Positions 7,491 to 15,777 of a stretch of DNA of 64,000 bases are shown here, in pieces. This DNA is from Streptomyces sp. NBC_00582 (GTDB lineage: Bacteria > Actinomycetota > Actinomycetes > Streptomycetales > Streptomycetaceae): positions 9,300,001 through 9,364,000 of the forward strand of contig NZ_CP107772.1 in assembly GCF_036345155.1 (NCBI RefSeq), read 5' to 3'. How positions within the stretch are numbered: the stretch's first letter is position 1; each line of letters begins with the position of its first letter. The notes under the pieces are model-generated. The model was not told where the DNA came from and did not search any database. It saw nothing but the letters and a program-made list of their open reading frames with translations. The position numbers and the translations under genes were made by a program.

Positions 7491-8232
7491 CGGCGGAGTT
7501 CTCCCGCCACAGGGTGGCGAGCGACGTGTCGCCGGTGACGGCGGGGAACGGCAGGCGGTTCCACAGCGCCAGATAGAGCCGCGCCGCCGGTCCGTTGATC
7601 TCGCAGTCCGCGTGGCCGTCGGCGGTCCGCTCCGTCACGGGCGGTTCGGGGGACAGCCGTACGGTCCACACGGCGTCCTCCTCCAGATCGGTCGCCCGTA
7701 CTCGCAGCACCCGGGGCTTCCCGCTGCGCACCTTGCTTCTGCCGCGGGCGTGGAATCCGCTCAGCAGCTCGTCGATGCCGTCGGCGGCGAAGGCGGCGGG
7801 CAGACTCCGCGCACTGTCCTCCGGCGTGCGGCCCTGTGCCGAGTCGGCGTCGGCGCGGTGGACGGCCGTCTCGTGCGCCTGCCGTCTGGCCCAGAACGCG
7901 AGCGGCGAGGGGGCGGGCAGAAAGTGCCAGCACGCCACATCGGGCGGTGCGGTGGTCAGGGTGTCGACGAGCCGGCGGTGCCCCTCGCGGAACCACTCCA
8001 GCAGCTCGGACCCGTCGAGGTCCGGCTCGCCCTCGCCGGGGTGGTACTCCGTCCTGCCCTCGGCCACGAACGACCCCGCCCAGCGGTGGACCATGCCCGT
8101 GTGCCGCAGCAGGTCCCGGACCTGCCAGCCCGGGCAGGTGGGCACCTTGGCGTCGGTGCCCGCCCCGGCCGCCGCGTCGGCCAGTGCGCGGCCCTCCCGG
8201 TCGAGCACCTGGATGAACTCGGCAGTCTCCAT
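7477..8232 (-). CDS. Maleylpyruvate-isomerase-family (mycothiol/DinB-like) protein
   Basis: 251 residues starting at METAEFIQVLDREGRALADA; the frame extends further upstream but METAEF is the family-typical start. The N-terminal four-helix DinB/MDMPI domain has the conserved TCPGWQVRDLLRHTGMVHRW, including the metal-ligand His positions, and a later HETAVHRADA. The C-terminal ~100 residues are an SCP2-like alpha/beta domain ending in LWRENSAVTWS. Such proteins use mycothiol as cofactor in actinobacteria, but most paralogues have no assigned reaction. Convergent, 14-bp overlap with the MarR gene. Confidence 0.8.
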   Translation of the reverse strand: METAEFIQVLDREGRALADAAAGAGTDAKVPTCPGWQVRDLLRHTGMVHRWAGSFVAEGRTEYHPGEGEPDLDGSELLEWFREGHRRLVDTLTTAPPDVACWHFLPAPSPLAFWARRQAHETAVHRADADSAQGRTPEDSARSLPAAFAADGIDELLSGFHARGRSKVRSGKPRVLRVRATDLEEDAVWTVRLSPEPPVTERTADGHADCEINGPAARLYLALWNRLPFPAVTGDTSLATLWRENSAVTWS

Positions 8233-8316
8233 GGGGGTGAGTCTGCCGGATGGAGCGCGGTCCGACGCCGGTGTTCTTCTGCGCCCGGGCGGCACCTCTC
8301 GCCTGCCTGCGGCTGC

Positions 8317-8640
8317 TCAGGCCACCCGACGCGTACCGAAGCCGATCAGCGCGGCCGGCGCGGCGAGGACGGCCACGCTCGTCAGCGCGGCGGGCAGGGA
8401 GATCCACTCGGCCATGAACCCGATGGCGGGCGGTCCGAGGAGCATGCCGCCGTAGCCGAGGGTGAACGCGGTGGCGACCCCGCCGGGCCCTGCCAGGGCA
8501 CCCGCGCGTTCGACGGCCACCGGGAAGAGGTCGGCCAGGCCGAGCCCCGCGACCAGATAGCCCAGCAGCGCCGCCCACAGCGCGGGGGCGAGGGCACCGA
8601 GCGGCATCCCGGCGGCGGCGACGGCACCCCCGGTCACCAC
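8317..8640 (-). pseudogene. Truncated MFS transporter (C-terminal ~108 residues)
   Basis: The frame encodes only the last three or four membrane helices of a 12-TM MFS protein (GGAVAAAGMPLGALAPALWAALLGYLVAGLGLADLFPVAVERAG, then TLGYGGMLLGPPAIGFMAEW). No N-terminal half is present. Instead, the frame runs upstream into GGAGGAATCACGAAGCGC, which looks like the ribosome-binding site and first codons of another gene. A deletion seems to have fused the start of a gene divergent from the GntR regulator to the end of this transporter. It is unlikely to be functional. Confidence 0.7.
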
Positions 8641-8782
8641 CGTCGGCGCCCGGCAGCGGGCGGGGCTGATGCGGACGCGCTTCGTGATTCCTCCGGAACA
8701 ACGCTCGATGGATGTTGACAGGAATGTTGGAAGTCGACAGGAAGCGGGGGATCCCGTGTCCGGCGCGACACGGGGTGGGATA

Positions 8783-8792
8783 GTGTCGACAC
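8783..8792. promoter_or_regulatory. Putative GntR operator GTGTCGACAC
   Basis: Perfect 10-bp palindrome about 45 bp upstream of the GntR start. A related GTCGACAG element lies 50 bp further upstream. The TGTCGACA core recurs twice in front of the broken SDR gene, which suggests a common regulator. Confidence 0.55.
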
Positions 8793-8837
8793 CGTTGAAC
8801 CGGCTGTGAGCCCGGACCAGGCAGGGAGAAGTGCCGC

Positions 8838-9581
8838 ATGACCGACCAGGACACGCACCTCGTGCTGGAGCGCCTCCTGCGGTTGCGGGACCGGCGCGAG
8901 CCGCTGGTCGCGCAGATCGCCGAGTGGGTCGGCGCGGGCATCATCGAGGGCCGGCTGGAACCAGGGCAGGACCTCAACAGCGTTGATCTGTCACGCCGGT
9001 TCGACACCAGCCGCACCCCGGTGCGCGAGGCGCTGATGCTCCTCGAACAGGAGGGCCTGGTCGAGATGAAGGCGCGCCGCCGGCCCCGGGTCGCCGCGCC
9101 CTCCCCGCAGGACATCCGGGACATCTACCAGGTGCGCAAGAACCTCCTGTCGATGCTCGCGGCCCTGCTCGTCGAGCGGGCGAGCGAGGAGGAGATCGCC
9201 GAGCTGCGCACCCGGGTCGAGCGGATGCGGAAACTGGCGGACGACGGTGATGTGGACGGCTACTTCTGGAGCCATGTCACGCTCCAGGAGCGGATGACGG
9301 AGATCGTCGGCAACGCCACGCTCAAGCGGATCCTGGACTCCCTCGCGTTGCGCACCCTGATGCTGCGGCACCTGAGCCTCACCCGGGCCGGCCGTCTCGC
9401 CTCCAGCGTCGACGACCAGGAGCGGCTGCTCCAGGCGGTCGAGGAGCGGGACGGCGAACTGGCCTCCGCGCTGATCGCGGGCGCGACGGTGCGGGCCCAG
9501 CGGGCCGTCGAGAAGCAGTTGGAACAGGACGCGGCGGTCCGGGGCCGGGGGCCCGAGCGGCGCCGGCGCGCGGCCTCCTGA
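8838..9581 (+). CDS. GntR-family regulator (FadR/FCD type)
   Basis: 247 residues. The N-terminal wHTH (residues ~20-85) contains GRLEPGQDLNSVDLSRRFDTSRTPVREALMLLEQEGLVEM, the GntR signature. The C-terminal all-helical FCD domain (~100-225) has the metal/ligand-binding pattern DIYQVRKNL, HVTLQERMTEIVGN, HLSLTRAGRLASSVDDQERLLQAVEERD. It probably responds to a carboxylate or sugar acid. Its neighbours on both sides are decayed (MFS remnant and SDR pseudogene), so its original regulon at this locus has been lost while the regulator itself is intact. Confidence 0.9.
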   Translation: MTDQDTHLVLERLLRLRDRREPLVAQIAEWVGAGIIEGRLEPGQDLNSVDLSRRFDTSRTPVREALMLLEQEGLVEMKARRRPRVAAPSPQDIRDIYQVRKNLLSMLAALLVERASEEEIAELRTRVERMRKLADDGDVDGYFWSHVTLQERMTEIVGNATLKRILDSLALRTLMLRHLSLTRAGRLASSVDDQERLLQAVEERDGELASALIAGATVRAQRAVEKQLEQDAAVRGRGPERRRRAAS

Positions 9582-9598
9582 GGGGGCACACGCGCGGC

Positions 9599-10131
9599 TC
9601 ACTTGGCGAGCACTCCGCCGTCCACCGGGAAGTTCCCGCCGGTCACCCACGCCGAAAGGTCCCGCTGCCCCGGAAGGCGTTCACCGAGGCGAAGGTGACG
9701 ATCGAGCCGCCGCCCGAGGCCTCCATGAGCGGCCGCACCGCCCGGACGGGCAGGAAGGCGACGTCGATCTCACCGCGCAGGGTCGGCGTCCACCGCGCGT
9801 CGAAGTCCATCTCGGCGGTCGCCGCCGTGTGCGGGGCGATCGCCCCGGCGGTCACCAGGACGTCGACCCGCCCGTGCCGCTCGTACGCCTCGTCGGCGAA
9901 GCGCCGCGCGTCGGCCGGGACCTCATGTCGTACGGCGCGAGCACCTCGACGGTCGGCCCCCGGTCGGCGGCCTCCCTGCGGGTGCGTTCGGAGGCGGCCG
10001 CGTCGATGTCACAGCCGACGACGGTCGCGCCCTGCTCCGCGAGGTGCAGCGCGCAGCCCTGGCCGATCCCGGCTCCCGCGCCGGTGACGAGTGCGACTTT
10101 CCCGGAGAGCCTGCCGGTCGCATGGACCCCT
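9599..10131 (-). pseudogene. Short-chain dehydrogenase/reductase pseudogene
   Basis: Reading the minus strand gives [19 protein letters not shown] (SDR cofactor motif TGxxxGIG), then [22 protein letters not shown] and a frameshift near 9925. In another frame [24 protein letters not shown] and SGGGSIVTFASVNAFRG follow. Immediately after the catalytic Ser region the frame jumps to VTGGNFPVDGGVLAK and stop. The YxxxK active site and about 80 residues are missing, and the start region is also out of frame. An NAD(P)-dependent sugar or alcohol dehydrogenase has decayed here. The upstream TGTCGACA sites tie it to the neighbouring GntR regulator. Confidence 0.85.
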
Positions 10132-10183
10132 TTTCTCGTGACGTCCGCACGAGACGCGGCGCGACTCGCTCTCCCTTTTTTAG

Positions 10184-10191
10184 TGTCGACA
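10184..10191. promoter_or_regulatory. TGTCGACA element upstream of the SDR pseudogene
   Basis: Core TGTCGACA in the context TAGTGTCGACAGTATG, matching TAGTGTCGACA in front of the GntR gene. It lies between the SDR pseudogene and htpG. Confidence 0.5.
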
Positions 10192-10232
10192 GTATGACTG
10201 GGCCAAGGGGCATGGATTCGTCAAAACGCTTT

Positions 10233-10244
10233 TCTGTCGACAGA
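10233..10244. promoter_or_regulatory. Perfect palindrome TCTGTCGACAGA upstream of htpG and the SDR pseudogene
   Basis: 12-bp perfect palindrome containing the same TGTCGACA core, 51 bp from the previous site. It faces the SDR pseudogene on one side and lies ~120 bp before the htpG start on the other. Probable GntR-type operator, by repetition and position only. Confidence 0.55.
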
Positions 10245-10365
10245 TTCGGCTTCCCCTGTCGGACGGTGCTTGGTGCGAACGGCACGAGGGGCGCCCCGGC
10301 CTTTTGTAAAGTTGCCGTGACCACCACTCCACGCGACCCCGGAATCCGTGAGGTACACCCGAACC

Positions 10366-12261
10366 ATGACGACCGAAACGTTTGAGTTCCAGGTAGAGGC
10401 CCGTCAGCTGCTCCAGTTGATGATCCACTCGGTCTACTCGAACAAGGACGTCTTCCTGCGCGAGCTCGTCTCCAACGCCTCCGACGCGCTGGACAAGCTG
10501 CGCCTCGCCAAGCTGCGGGACGACACGCTCGACGCCGACGTCTCCGACCTCCACATCGAGATCGACACCGACACCGAGGCCCGTACGCTCACCGTGCGGG
10601 ACAACGGGATCGGGATGTCGTACGACGAGGTCGGCAAGCTCATCGGCACCATCGCCAACTCGGGCACCGCGCAGTTCGCCGAGGAACTGCGCGAGGCCCA
10701 GGACGCGGACAGCGCCGAGGGGCTCATCGGGCAGTTCGGCGTCGGCTTCTACTCCGGCTTCATGGTCGCCGACGAGATGACCCTGGTGACCCGGCGCGCC
10801 GGCGAGAGCCACGGCACCCGCTGGTCCTCGCGCGGCGAGGGGACGTACACCCTGGAGACCGTCGACGACGCGCCGCAGGGCACCTCGGTCACCCTGCACC
10901 TCAAGCCCGCCGACGACGAGGACAAGCTCCACGACTACACGTCCGCCTGGACGATCAAGGACATCGTCAAGCGGTACTCCGACTTCATCACCTGGCCGAT
11001 CCGCACGGTCCCGCGGCAGGGCGAGGACGGCACCACGCCCGAGGCCGAGACGCTCAACTCGATGAAGGCGCTGTGGGCTCGCTCGCGCGAGGAGGTCTCC
11101 GACGACGAGTACCACGAGCTGTACAAGCACATCAGCCACGACTGGCGCGAGCCGCTGGAGACCGTCAGGCTCCAGGCGGAGGGCACCTTCGAGTACCAGG
11201 CCCTGCTGTTCGTGCCCTCGCACGCCCCGCACGACCTCTACACCCAGGGCTACAAGCGCGGAGTGCAGCTCTACGTCAAGCGCGTCTTCATCATGGACGA
11301 CTGCGAGGCGCTGCTGCCGCCCTACCTGCGCTTCGTCAAGGGCGTGGTCGACGCGGCGGACCTCTCGCTGAACGTCTCCCGCGAGATCCTCCAGCAGGAC
11401 CGGCACATCCGCATGATGCAGCGCCGGCTCACCAAGAAGCTCCTGTCCACGGTCAAGGAGATGCGGGAGAACGCCCCCGAGCGGTACGCCACGTTCTGGC
11501 GGGAGTTCGGCTCGGTCCTCAAGGAGGGCCTGCTCAGCGACTCCGACAACCGCGAGACCCTGCTCGCCGCCGCGTCCTTCGCCAGCACCCACGACGGCGA
11601 ACCCACCACGCTCGCGGCGTACGTGGAGCGGATGAAGGACGGCCAGGAGGACATCTACTACCTGACCGGCGAGTCCCGCGAGAGCATCGAGAACTCCCCG
11701 CACATGGAGGCGTTCCGCGCCAAGGGCGTCGAGGTCCTGCTGCTCACCGACCCCGTCGACGAGGTGTGGGTCGACGTGGTGGGCGAGTTCGAGGGCAAGC
11801 GGCTGCGGTCCGTCGCCAAGGGCGAGGTGGACCTCGACGGCGAGAGCGACGACTCCTCCGACAGTGAGCGGGAGAAGCAGGGCGAGGAGTACGCCGCCCT
11901 GCTCGGCTGGATGAAGGAGCAGCTCGGCGACGACATCAAGGAGGTACGCCTCTCCTCGCGTCTCACCGTCTCCCCGTCCTGCCTCGTCTCCGACACCGGC
12001 GACCTCACCCCCGCGCTGGAGAACATGTACCGCGCGATGGGCCAGGAGGTGCCCAAGGCCCAGCGGATCCTCGAACTCAACCCCGGTCACCAGCTCGTGC
12101 AGGGCCTGAACAAGGCGTACCAGGAGCGTGAGGACCGCACCGAGCTCGCCGGGACCGCCGAACTGCTGCACGGCCTCGCGGTCCTCGCCGAGGGCGGCCG
12201 GCCGACGGACCCCGGACGGTTCGTGAAGCTGGTGGCCGAGCGACTGGAGCGCGCGCTCTAG
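10366..12261 (+). CDS. htpG: Molecular chaperone HtpG (Hsp90)
   Basis: 631 residues from [36 protein letters not shown], the universal Hsp90 start. The N-terminal GHKL ATPase shows [14 protein letters not shown] (Glu/Asn), [18 protein letters not shown] and [10 protein letters not shown]. The middle domain holds [14 protein letters not shown] and the catalytic-loop Arg region [12 protein letters not shown]. The C-terminal dimerisation domain ends without an MEEVD tail, as in bacteria. It is a cytosolic ATP-dependent folding chaperone. It is monocistronic, with a strong hairpin after the stop. I saw no CIRCE-type element upstream; a palindrome linked to the GntR locus lies ~120 bp before the start. 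Confidence 0.97.
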
Positions 12262-12273
12262 CGGTCGCCGCGC

Positions 12274-12317
12274 GATTCCGGGCGGGGGGAGTCCCCGAAC
12301 GTCCCCTGCCCGGAATC
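12274..12317 (+). terminator. htpG terminator hairpin
   Basis: Perfect 10-bp inverted repeat GATTCCGGGC / GCCCGGAATC separated by 24 nt, beginning 12 bp after the htpG stop and followed by TTC. The intervening GGGGGAGTCCCC can form a nested hairpin. Confidence 0.75.
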
Positions 12318-12345
12318 TTCACGCCCCGCACACCGCATCTTCTGA

Positions 12346-12362
12346 TTGGTTGAGTCAATCAA
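12346..12362. promoter_or_regulatory. Near-palindromic operator upstream of the MFS fusion gene
   Basis: TTGGTTGAGTCAATCAA is a 17-bp near-perfect inverted repeat centred on G, with one mismatched pair. It sits just before a -10-like TACGAT, about 75 bp upstream of the ATG. Sites of the TTGATT/GTCAA type are common for MarR proteins. No MarR gene is adjacent, so the regulator would act in trans. Confidence 0.5.
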
Positions 12363-12422
12363 CTGGGCCTACGATGCTGGGCAGTTCGTGCTGGACCGCA
12401 TCCCCCCACGGAGGCCCGCCCC

Positions 12423-14747
12423 ATGTCCCAAGCGCATCCGACACACGCGGAAACAGGGGAGGTTGCCCCGCCGCGGGCGGGTCTCGTCGTCGCGGTGCTG
12501 GCCTTCGGCGGGATCGTCGTCTCGCTCATGCAGACGCTGGTCATCCCGATCGTCCCCGAACTGCCGAAGCTGCTCGACGCGTCGGCCTCGGACGCGGCCT
12601 GGGCCGTCACCGCCACCCTGCTCGCCGCCGCCGTCGCCACCCCCGTGACGGGCCGGCTCGGCGACATGTACGGCAAGCGGCGCATGCTGCTGGTCGGTCT
12701 GGTCATGCTGGTCGCCGGATCCGTCACGGCCGCCCTCAGCGACACCCTCGCCCCGATGATCGTCGGCCGGGCCCTGCAGGGCCTCGCCTCCGGTGTCATC
12801 CCGCTCGGCATCAGCATCATGCGCGACGAACTGCCCGCCGAGCGGCTCGGCCCGGCCACCGCGCTGATGAGCGCCTCCCTCGGCGTCGGCGGCGCCCTCG
12901 GTCTGCCCGCCGCCGCGCTCATCGCGGACCACCTCGACTGGCACGCGCTGTTCTGGACGTCCGCCGTGCTGGGGGTCGTCGCTGCGGTGCTCGTTCCGCT
13001 GTTCGTACCGGAGTCGCCGGTGCGCGCGGGCGGCCGCTTCGACGTGGTGGGCGCCCTCGGGATGGCGGTCGGGCTCGTCTGTCTGCTGCTGGGCATCTCC
13101 AAGGGCGCCGACTGGGGCTGGGGCAGCGCCACCACGCTCGGGCTGTTCGGCGCGGCCGTCGTCGTCCTCCTTCTGTGGGGCCTGTTCGAACTGCGCGTCA
13201 CCGAGCCCCTGGTGGACCTGCGGACCACCGCCCGCCGCCAGGTGCTGGTCACCAACCTCGCCTCCCTGGCCTTCGGGTTCTCCATGTTCGCGATGTCCCT
13301 GGTCCTTCCCCAGCTCCTGCAGTTGCCTGAGGCGACGGGCTATGGTCTGGGCAAGTCGCTGCTGGCCGCCGGACTCGTGATGGCCCCCACGGGCCTGGTC
13401 ATGATGGCCACCGCGCCGCTGTCCGCCCTGGTGTCCCGGGCACGCGGACCCAAGGCGACCCTGATGATCGGCGCCGTGATCGTCGCCGTCGGGTACGGGC
13501 TCGGTGTCGTGCTGATGGCCGCCGTCTGGCAGCTCGTGCTGGTCTCCTGCGTCATCGGCGCCGGCATCGGCTTCGCCTACGGGGCCATGCCCGCGCTCGT
13601 CATGGGCGCGGTGGACCCCTCCGAGACGGCCGCGGCGAACAGCCTCAACACACTGATGCGGTCCATCGGCACCTCGACCGCGAGCGCCGTCGCCGGGGTG
13701 GTCCTGGCCCGGATGACCACCTCCTTCGGCGCCGTCGCCCTGCCGTCCGAGCACGGGTTCACGGTGGTCATGGCGGTGGGGTCGGGCGCGGCGGTGCTGG
13801 CGCTGGTGGTCGCCGCGTTCCTTCCGCGCCGGCGGGTGGCCGCGGCGGAGGGCGAGCCGGACGCCCCAGCCGCTGCCGTACGGGACGAACGGGCCGTCGG
13901 GGCCGCGGTCGCCGTGCCGCTGGCCCGTGCCGTCGCCGAGCTGGTCGCGACGGTGCCGGGACTCGGCGACGGGGAGCCGGGCGGCGGTGGGCATCCGGTG
14001 CGCGGGCAGGTGCGCGATGCGCGGAGCACGCCGGTCGCCGGGGCCGCGCTGACGCTGATCTCGCTGAGCGGACGGCAGTTGGGCCGCGTGGTCACCGCCG
14101 CCGACGGCTCCTACGCCCTCGACGCGCCGGGCGAGGGCCCGTATGTGCTGATCACCGCCGCCGACGGCCATCAGCCGCAGGCGACGACCGTCGTGGCGGG
14201 GGCGGCTCCGGTGACGTACGACGTTCTCCTCGTCGGGGGCAGCGGGCTCACCGGTGTGGTGCGCTCCGCCGACGGCGGTGCCCCGGTCGCCGGGGCGGTC
14301 GTCATCGTCACGGACGTGCGCGGGGATGTGCTGGCCAGTGTGCGGACCGACGGCACGGGCGCCTTCACGGTGGCCGACCTGGTGCCCGGACCGGTGACCG
14401 TCGCCGTCGGCTCGCCCAAGCACCGGCCGCTGGCCCTGCCCGTGGAGATCGGCGCCGCCGGTCTCACCCGGGTCGACGTGGAGCTGCGGCCCGGCGCACA
14501 GGTCCGGGGCACGGTACGCGGAGCGGGGGCCCCGCTGGGCGACGCGCGGGTGACCCTGGTGGACGCCGCCGGGAACGTCGTCGCCTCCACGACGACCGGC
14601 AGCGACGGCGCGTACGCCTTCTCCGACCTGGACGGCGGCCGGTACACGGTGATCGCCACCGGCTATCCGCCCCGCGCGAGCGGGATCAGCCTCGGCGGCG
14701 GTGACGTGAACGCCCACGACATCGAACTCGCCCACGCCGGCGACTAG
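12423..14747 (+). CDS. MFS transporter fused to carboxypeptidase-regulatory-like repeats
   Basis: 774 residues. Residues ~20-475 form a DHA2-like 14-helix MFS transporter: LVVAVLAFGGIVVSLMQT at the start, motif A in GRLGDMYGKRRMLLVG, and the MRDELPAERLG loop. After the last helix a ~40-residue linker leads into about 260 residues of Ala/Gly/Val-rich beta repeats. Each repeat has the pattern V-x-GxVR...PVAGAxVxLxD...Ax-T-xxDGxYxFxDLxxGxYxVxATGYxP, the carboxypeptidase regulatory-like (transthyretin-like) Ig fold, about three copies. An even number of helices would keep both ends in the cytosol; if the last helix leaves the C-terminus outside, the repeats face the cell wall. The function is presumably efflux; the repeats may bind substrate or partners. 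Confidence 0.9.
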   Translation: MSQAHPTHAETGEVAPPRAGLVVAVLAFGGIVVSLMQTLVIPIVPELPKLLDASASDAAWAVTATLLAAAVATPVTGRLGDMYGKRRMLLVGLVMLVAGSVTAALSDTLAPMIVGRALQGLASGVIPLGISIMRDELPAERLGPATALMSASLGVGGALGLPAAALIADHLDWHALFWTSAVLGVVAAVLVPLFVPESPVRAGGRFDVVGALGMAVGLVCLLLGISKGADWGWGSATTLGLFGAAVVVLLLWGLFELRVTEPLVDLRTTARRQVLVTNLASLAFGFSMFAMSLVLPQLLQLPEATGYGLGKSLLAAGLVMAPTGLVMMATAPLSALVSRARGPKATLMIGAVIVAVGYGLGVVLMAAVWQLVLVSCVIGAGIGFAYGAMPALVMGAVDPSETAAANSLNTLMRSIGTSTASAVAGVVLARMTTSFGAVALPSEHGFTVVMAVGSGAAVLALVVAAFLPRRRVAAAEGEPDAPAAAVRDERAVGAAVAVPLARAVAELVATVPGLGDGEPGGGGHPVRGQVRDARSTPVAGAALTLISLSGRQLGRVVTAADGSYALDAPGEGPYVLITAADGHQPQATTVVAGAAPVTYDVLLVGGSGLTGVVRSADGGAPVAGAVVIVTDVRGDVLASVRTDGTGAFTVADLVPGPVTVAVGSPKHRPLALPVEIGAAGLTRVDVELRPGAQVRGTVRGAGAPLGDARVTLVDAAGNVVASTTTGSDGAYAFSDLDGGRYTVIATGYPPRASGISLGGGDVNAHDIELAHAGD

Positions 14748-14844
14748 GTGTATTGATCACGAGCGTTGTTGGCAGTCGTCGGTGCTTGATCCAGGGCCCT
14801 TCTGACGGTACTCCGCGGGCACGGCCTGGTGCCGCCCCTCGAGC

Positions 14845-14877
14845 GGACCGGCATCCGCCCCACTCGGGTGCCGGTCC
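14845..14877. terminator. Hairpin between MFS fusion gene and DeoR gene
   Basis: 12-bp inverted repeat GGACCGGCATCC / GGGTGCCGGTCC (one G-T type mismatch) with a 9-nt loop, in the 167-bp gap between convergent genes. It may terminate both transcripts. Confidence 0.65.
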
Positions 14878-14914
14878 TTCAGTTCCGCCGACACGGGCAC
14901 CCTCACCAGCGCTC

Positions 14915-15694
14915 TCACACCCTGACGACCCGGATCCCCGCCTCCTCGAACCGCCCCGCCGTCTCCGCGTCCGCTCCCGTGTCCGTGACCAGGGTGTCCA
15001 CCGCCTCGGCCGCGCAGATCCGGGCGAAGGCGCGCCGCCCCAGCTTGCCGGAGTCCGCGGCCACCACGACCCTCTCCGCGCGGTCGCACAGCAGCCGGTT
15101 GACCGCCGCCTCCGCCTCGTCGTGCGCGGCGGCGCCGTCCGTTACGTCGAAGGCCACCACGCCGAGCACCGCCACGTCGAGGGCGATCCGGCCCAGTACC
15201 CCGTCGGCGAGCGGCCCGACGAGCTCGTACGACTGGGCCCGCGCCACCCCGCCCGTCACGACGATCTTGAACTGCGGGCGCACGGCCAGCTCGGTGGCGA
15301 TGTTCAGGGCGTTGGTGACCACGGTCAGCGCCGGTGAGCCGGACGCCAGATCGGCGCGCACCGCCAGCGCCCGCGCCACCTCCGTCGTCGTCGTGCCCCC
15401 GGTCAGCCCGACCGCCTCGCCCGGCGCGACCAGATCCGCCACCGCCCGCGCGATCCGCTGCTTCTCGGAGGCGCGGCGGGCCGTCTTGTAGCGCAACGGC
15501 AGCTCGTACGACACCCCGTGGACCACCGCGCCGCCCCGGGTGCGGACCAGCATCTGCTGCTCGGCGAGCCGGTCCAGGTCCCGCCGGATCGTCGCGGCCG
15601 ACACCGCCAGCTCCGCCGCGGCCTCCTCCACGTCCAGCCGGCCCCGTGCGACGAGCAGCTCCAGCAGGGCCTTCCAGCGGGCGTCGCGCGACAT
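14915..15694 (-). CDS. DeoR/GlpR-family sugar-phosphate regulator
   Basis: 259 residues. The N-terminal HTH reads LDVEEAAAELAVSAATIRRDLDRLAEQQMLVRTRGGAV, the DeoR signature. The C-terminal DeoRC sensor domain (residues ~75-235) has LTGGTTTTEVARAL, VVTNALNIATEL, VVTGGVAR and VVVAADSGKLG, related to the phosphosugar-binding isomerase fold. It is divergent from a SIS isomerase and aldolase operon, which it very probably represses until a sugar phosphate binds. The intergenic GCTTGAAGTTGTTCGAAAGC could hold the operator. Confidence 0.92.
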   Translation of the reverse strand: MSRDARWKALLELLVARGRLDVEEAAAELAVSAATIRRDLDRLAEQQMLVRTRGGAVVHGVSYELPLRYKTARRASEKQRIARAVADLVAPGEAVGLTGGTTTTEVARALAVRADLASGSPALTVVTNALNIATELAVRPQFKIVVTGGVARAQSYELVGPLADGVLGRIALDVAVLGVVAFDVTDGAAAHDEAEAAVNRLLCDRAERVVVAADSGKLGRRAFARICAAEAVDTLVTDTGADAETAGRFEEAGIRVVRV

Positions 15695-15777
15695 CGGCCG
15701 CCTCCGTTCGCATGCTTGAAGTTGTTCGAAAGCAGCCTCTATCTTGCAGTAACAATCACCGTCGGCGGGAGGTGGGC

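Noticed and set aside
12369-14735. 788-codon minus-strand open frame over the MFS fusion gene
   Set aside because: Antisense shadow rich in Gly/Arg/His/Gln without recognisable folds; the plus-strand protein has clear MFS and Ig-like repeats.
15334-15777. Extended N-terminus of the SIS protein
   Set aside because: The extra 148 codons are antisense to the DeoR gene and Pro/Arg/Ser-rich; the ATG at 15778 follows a GGGAGG site.
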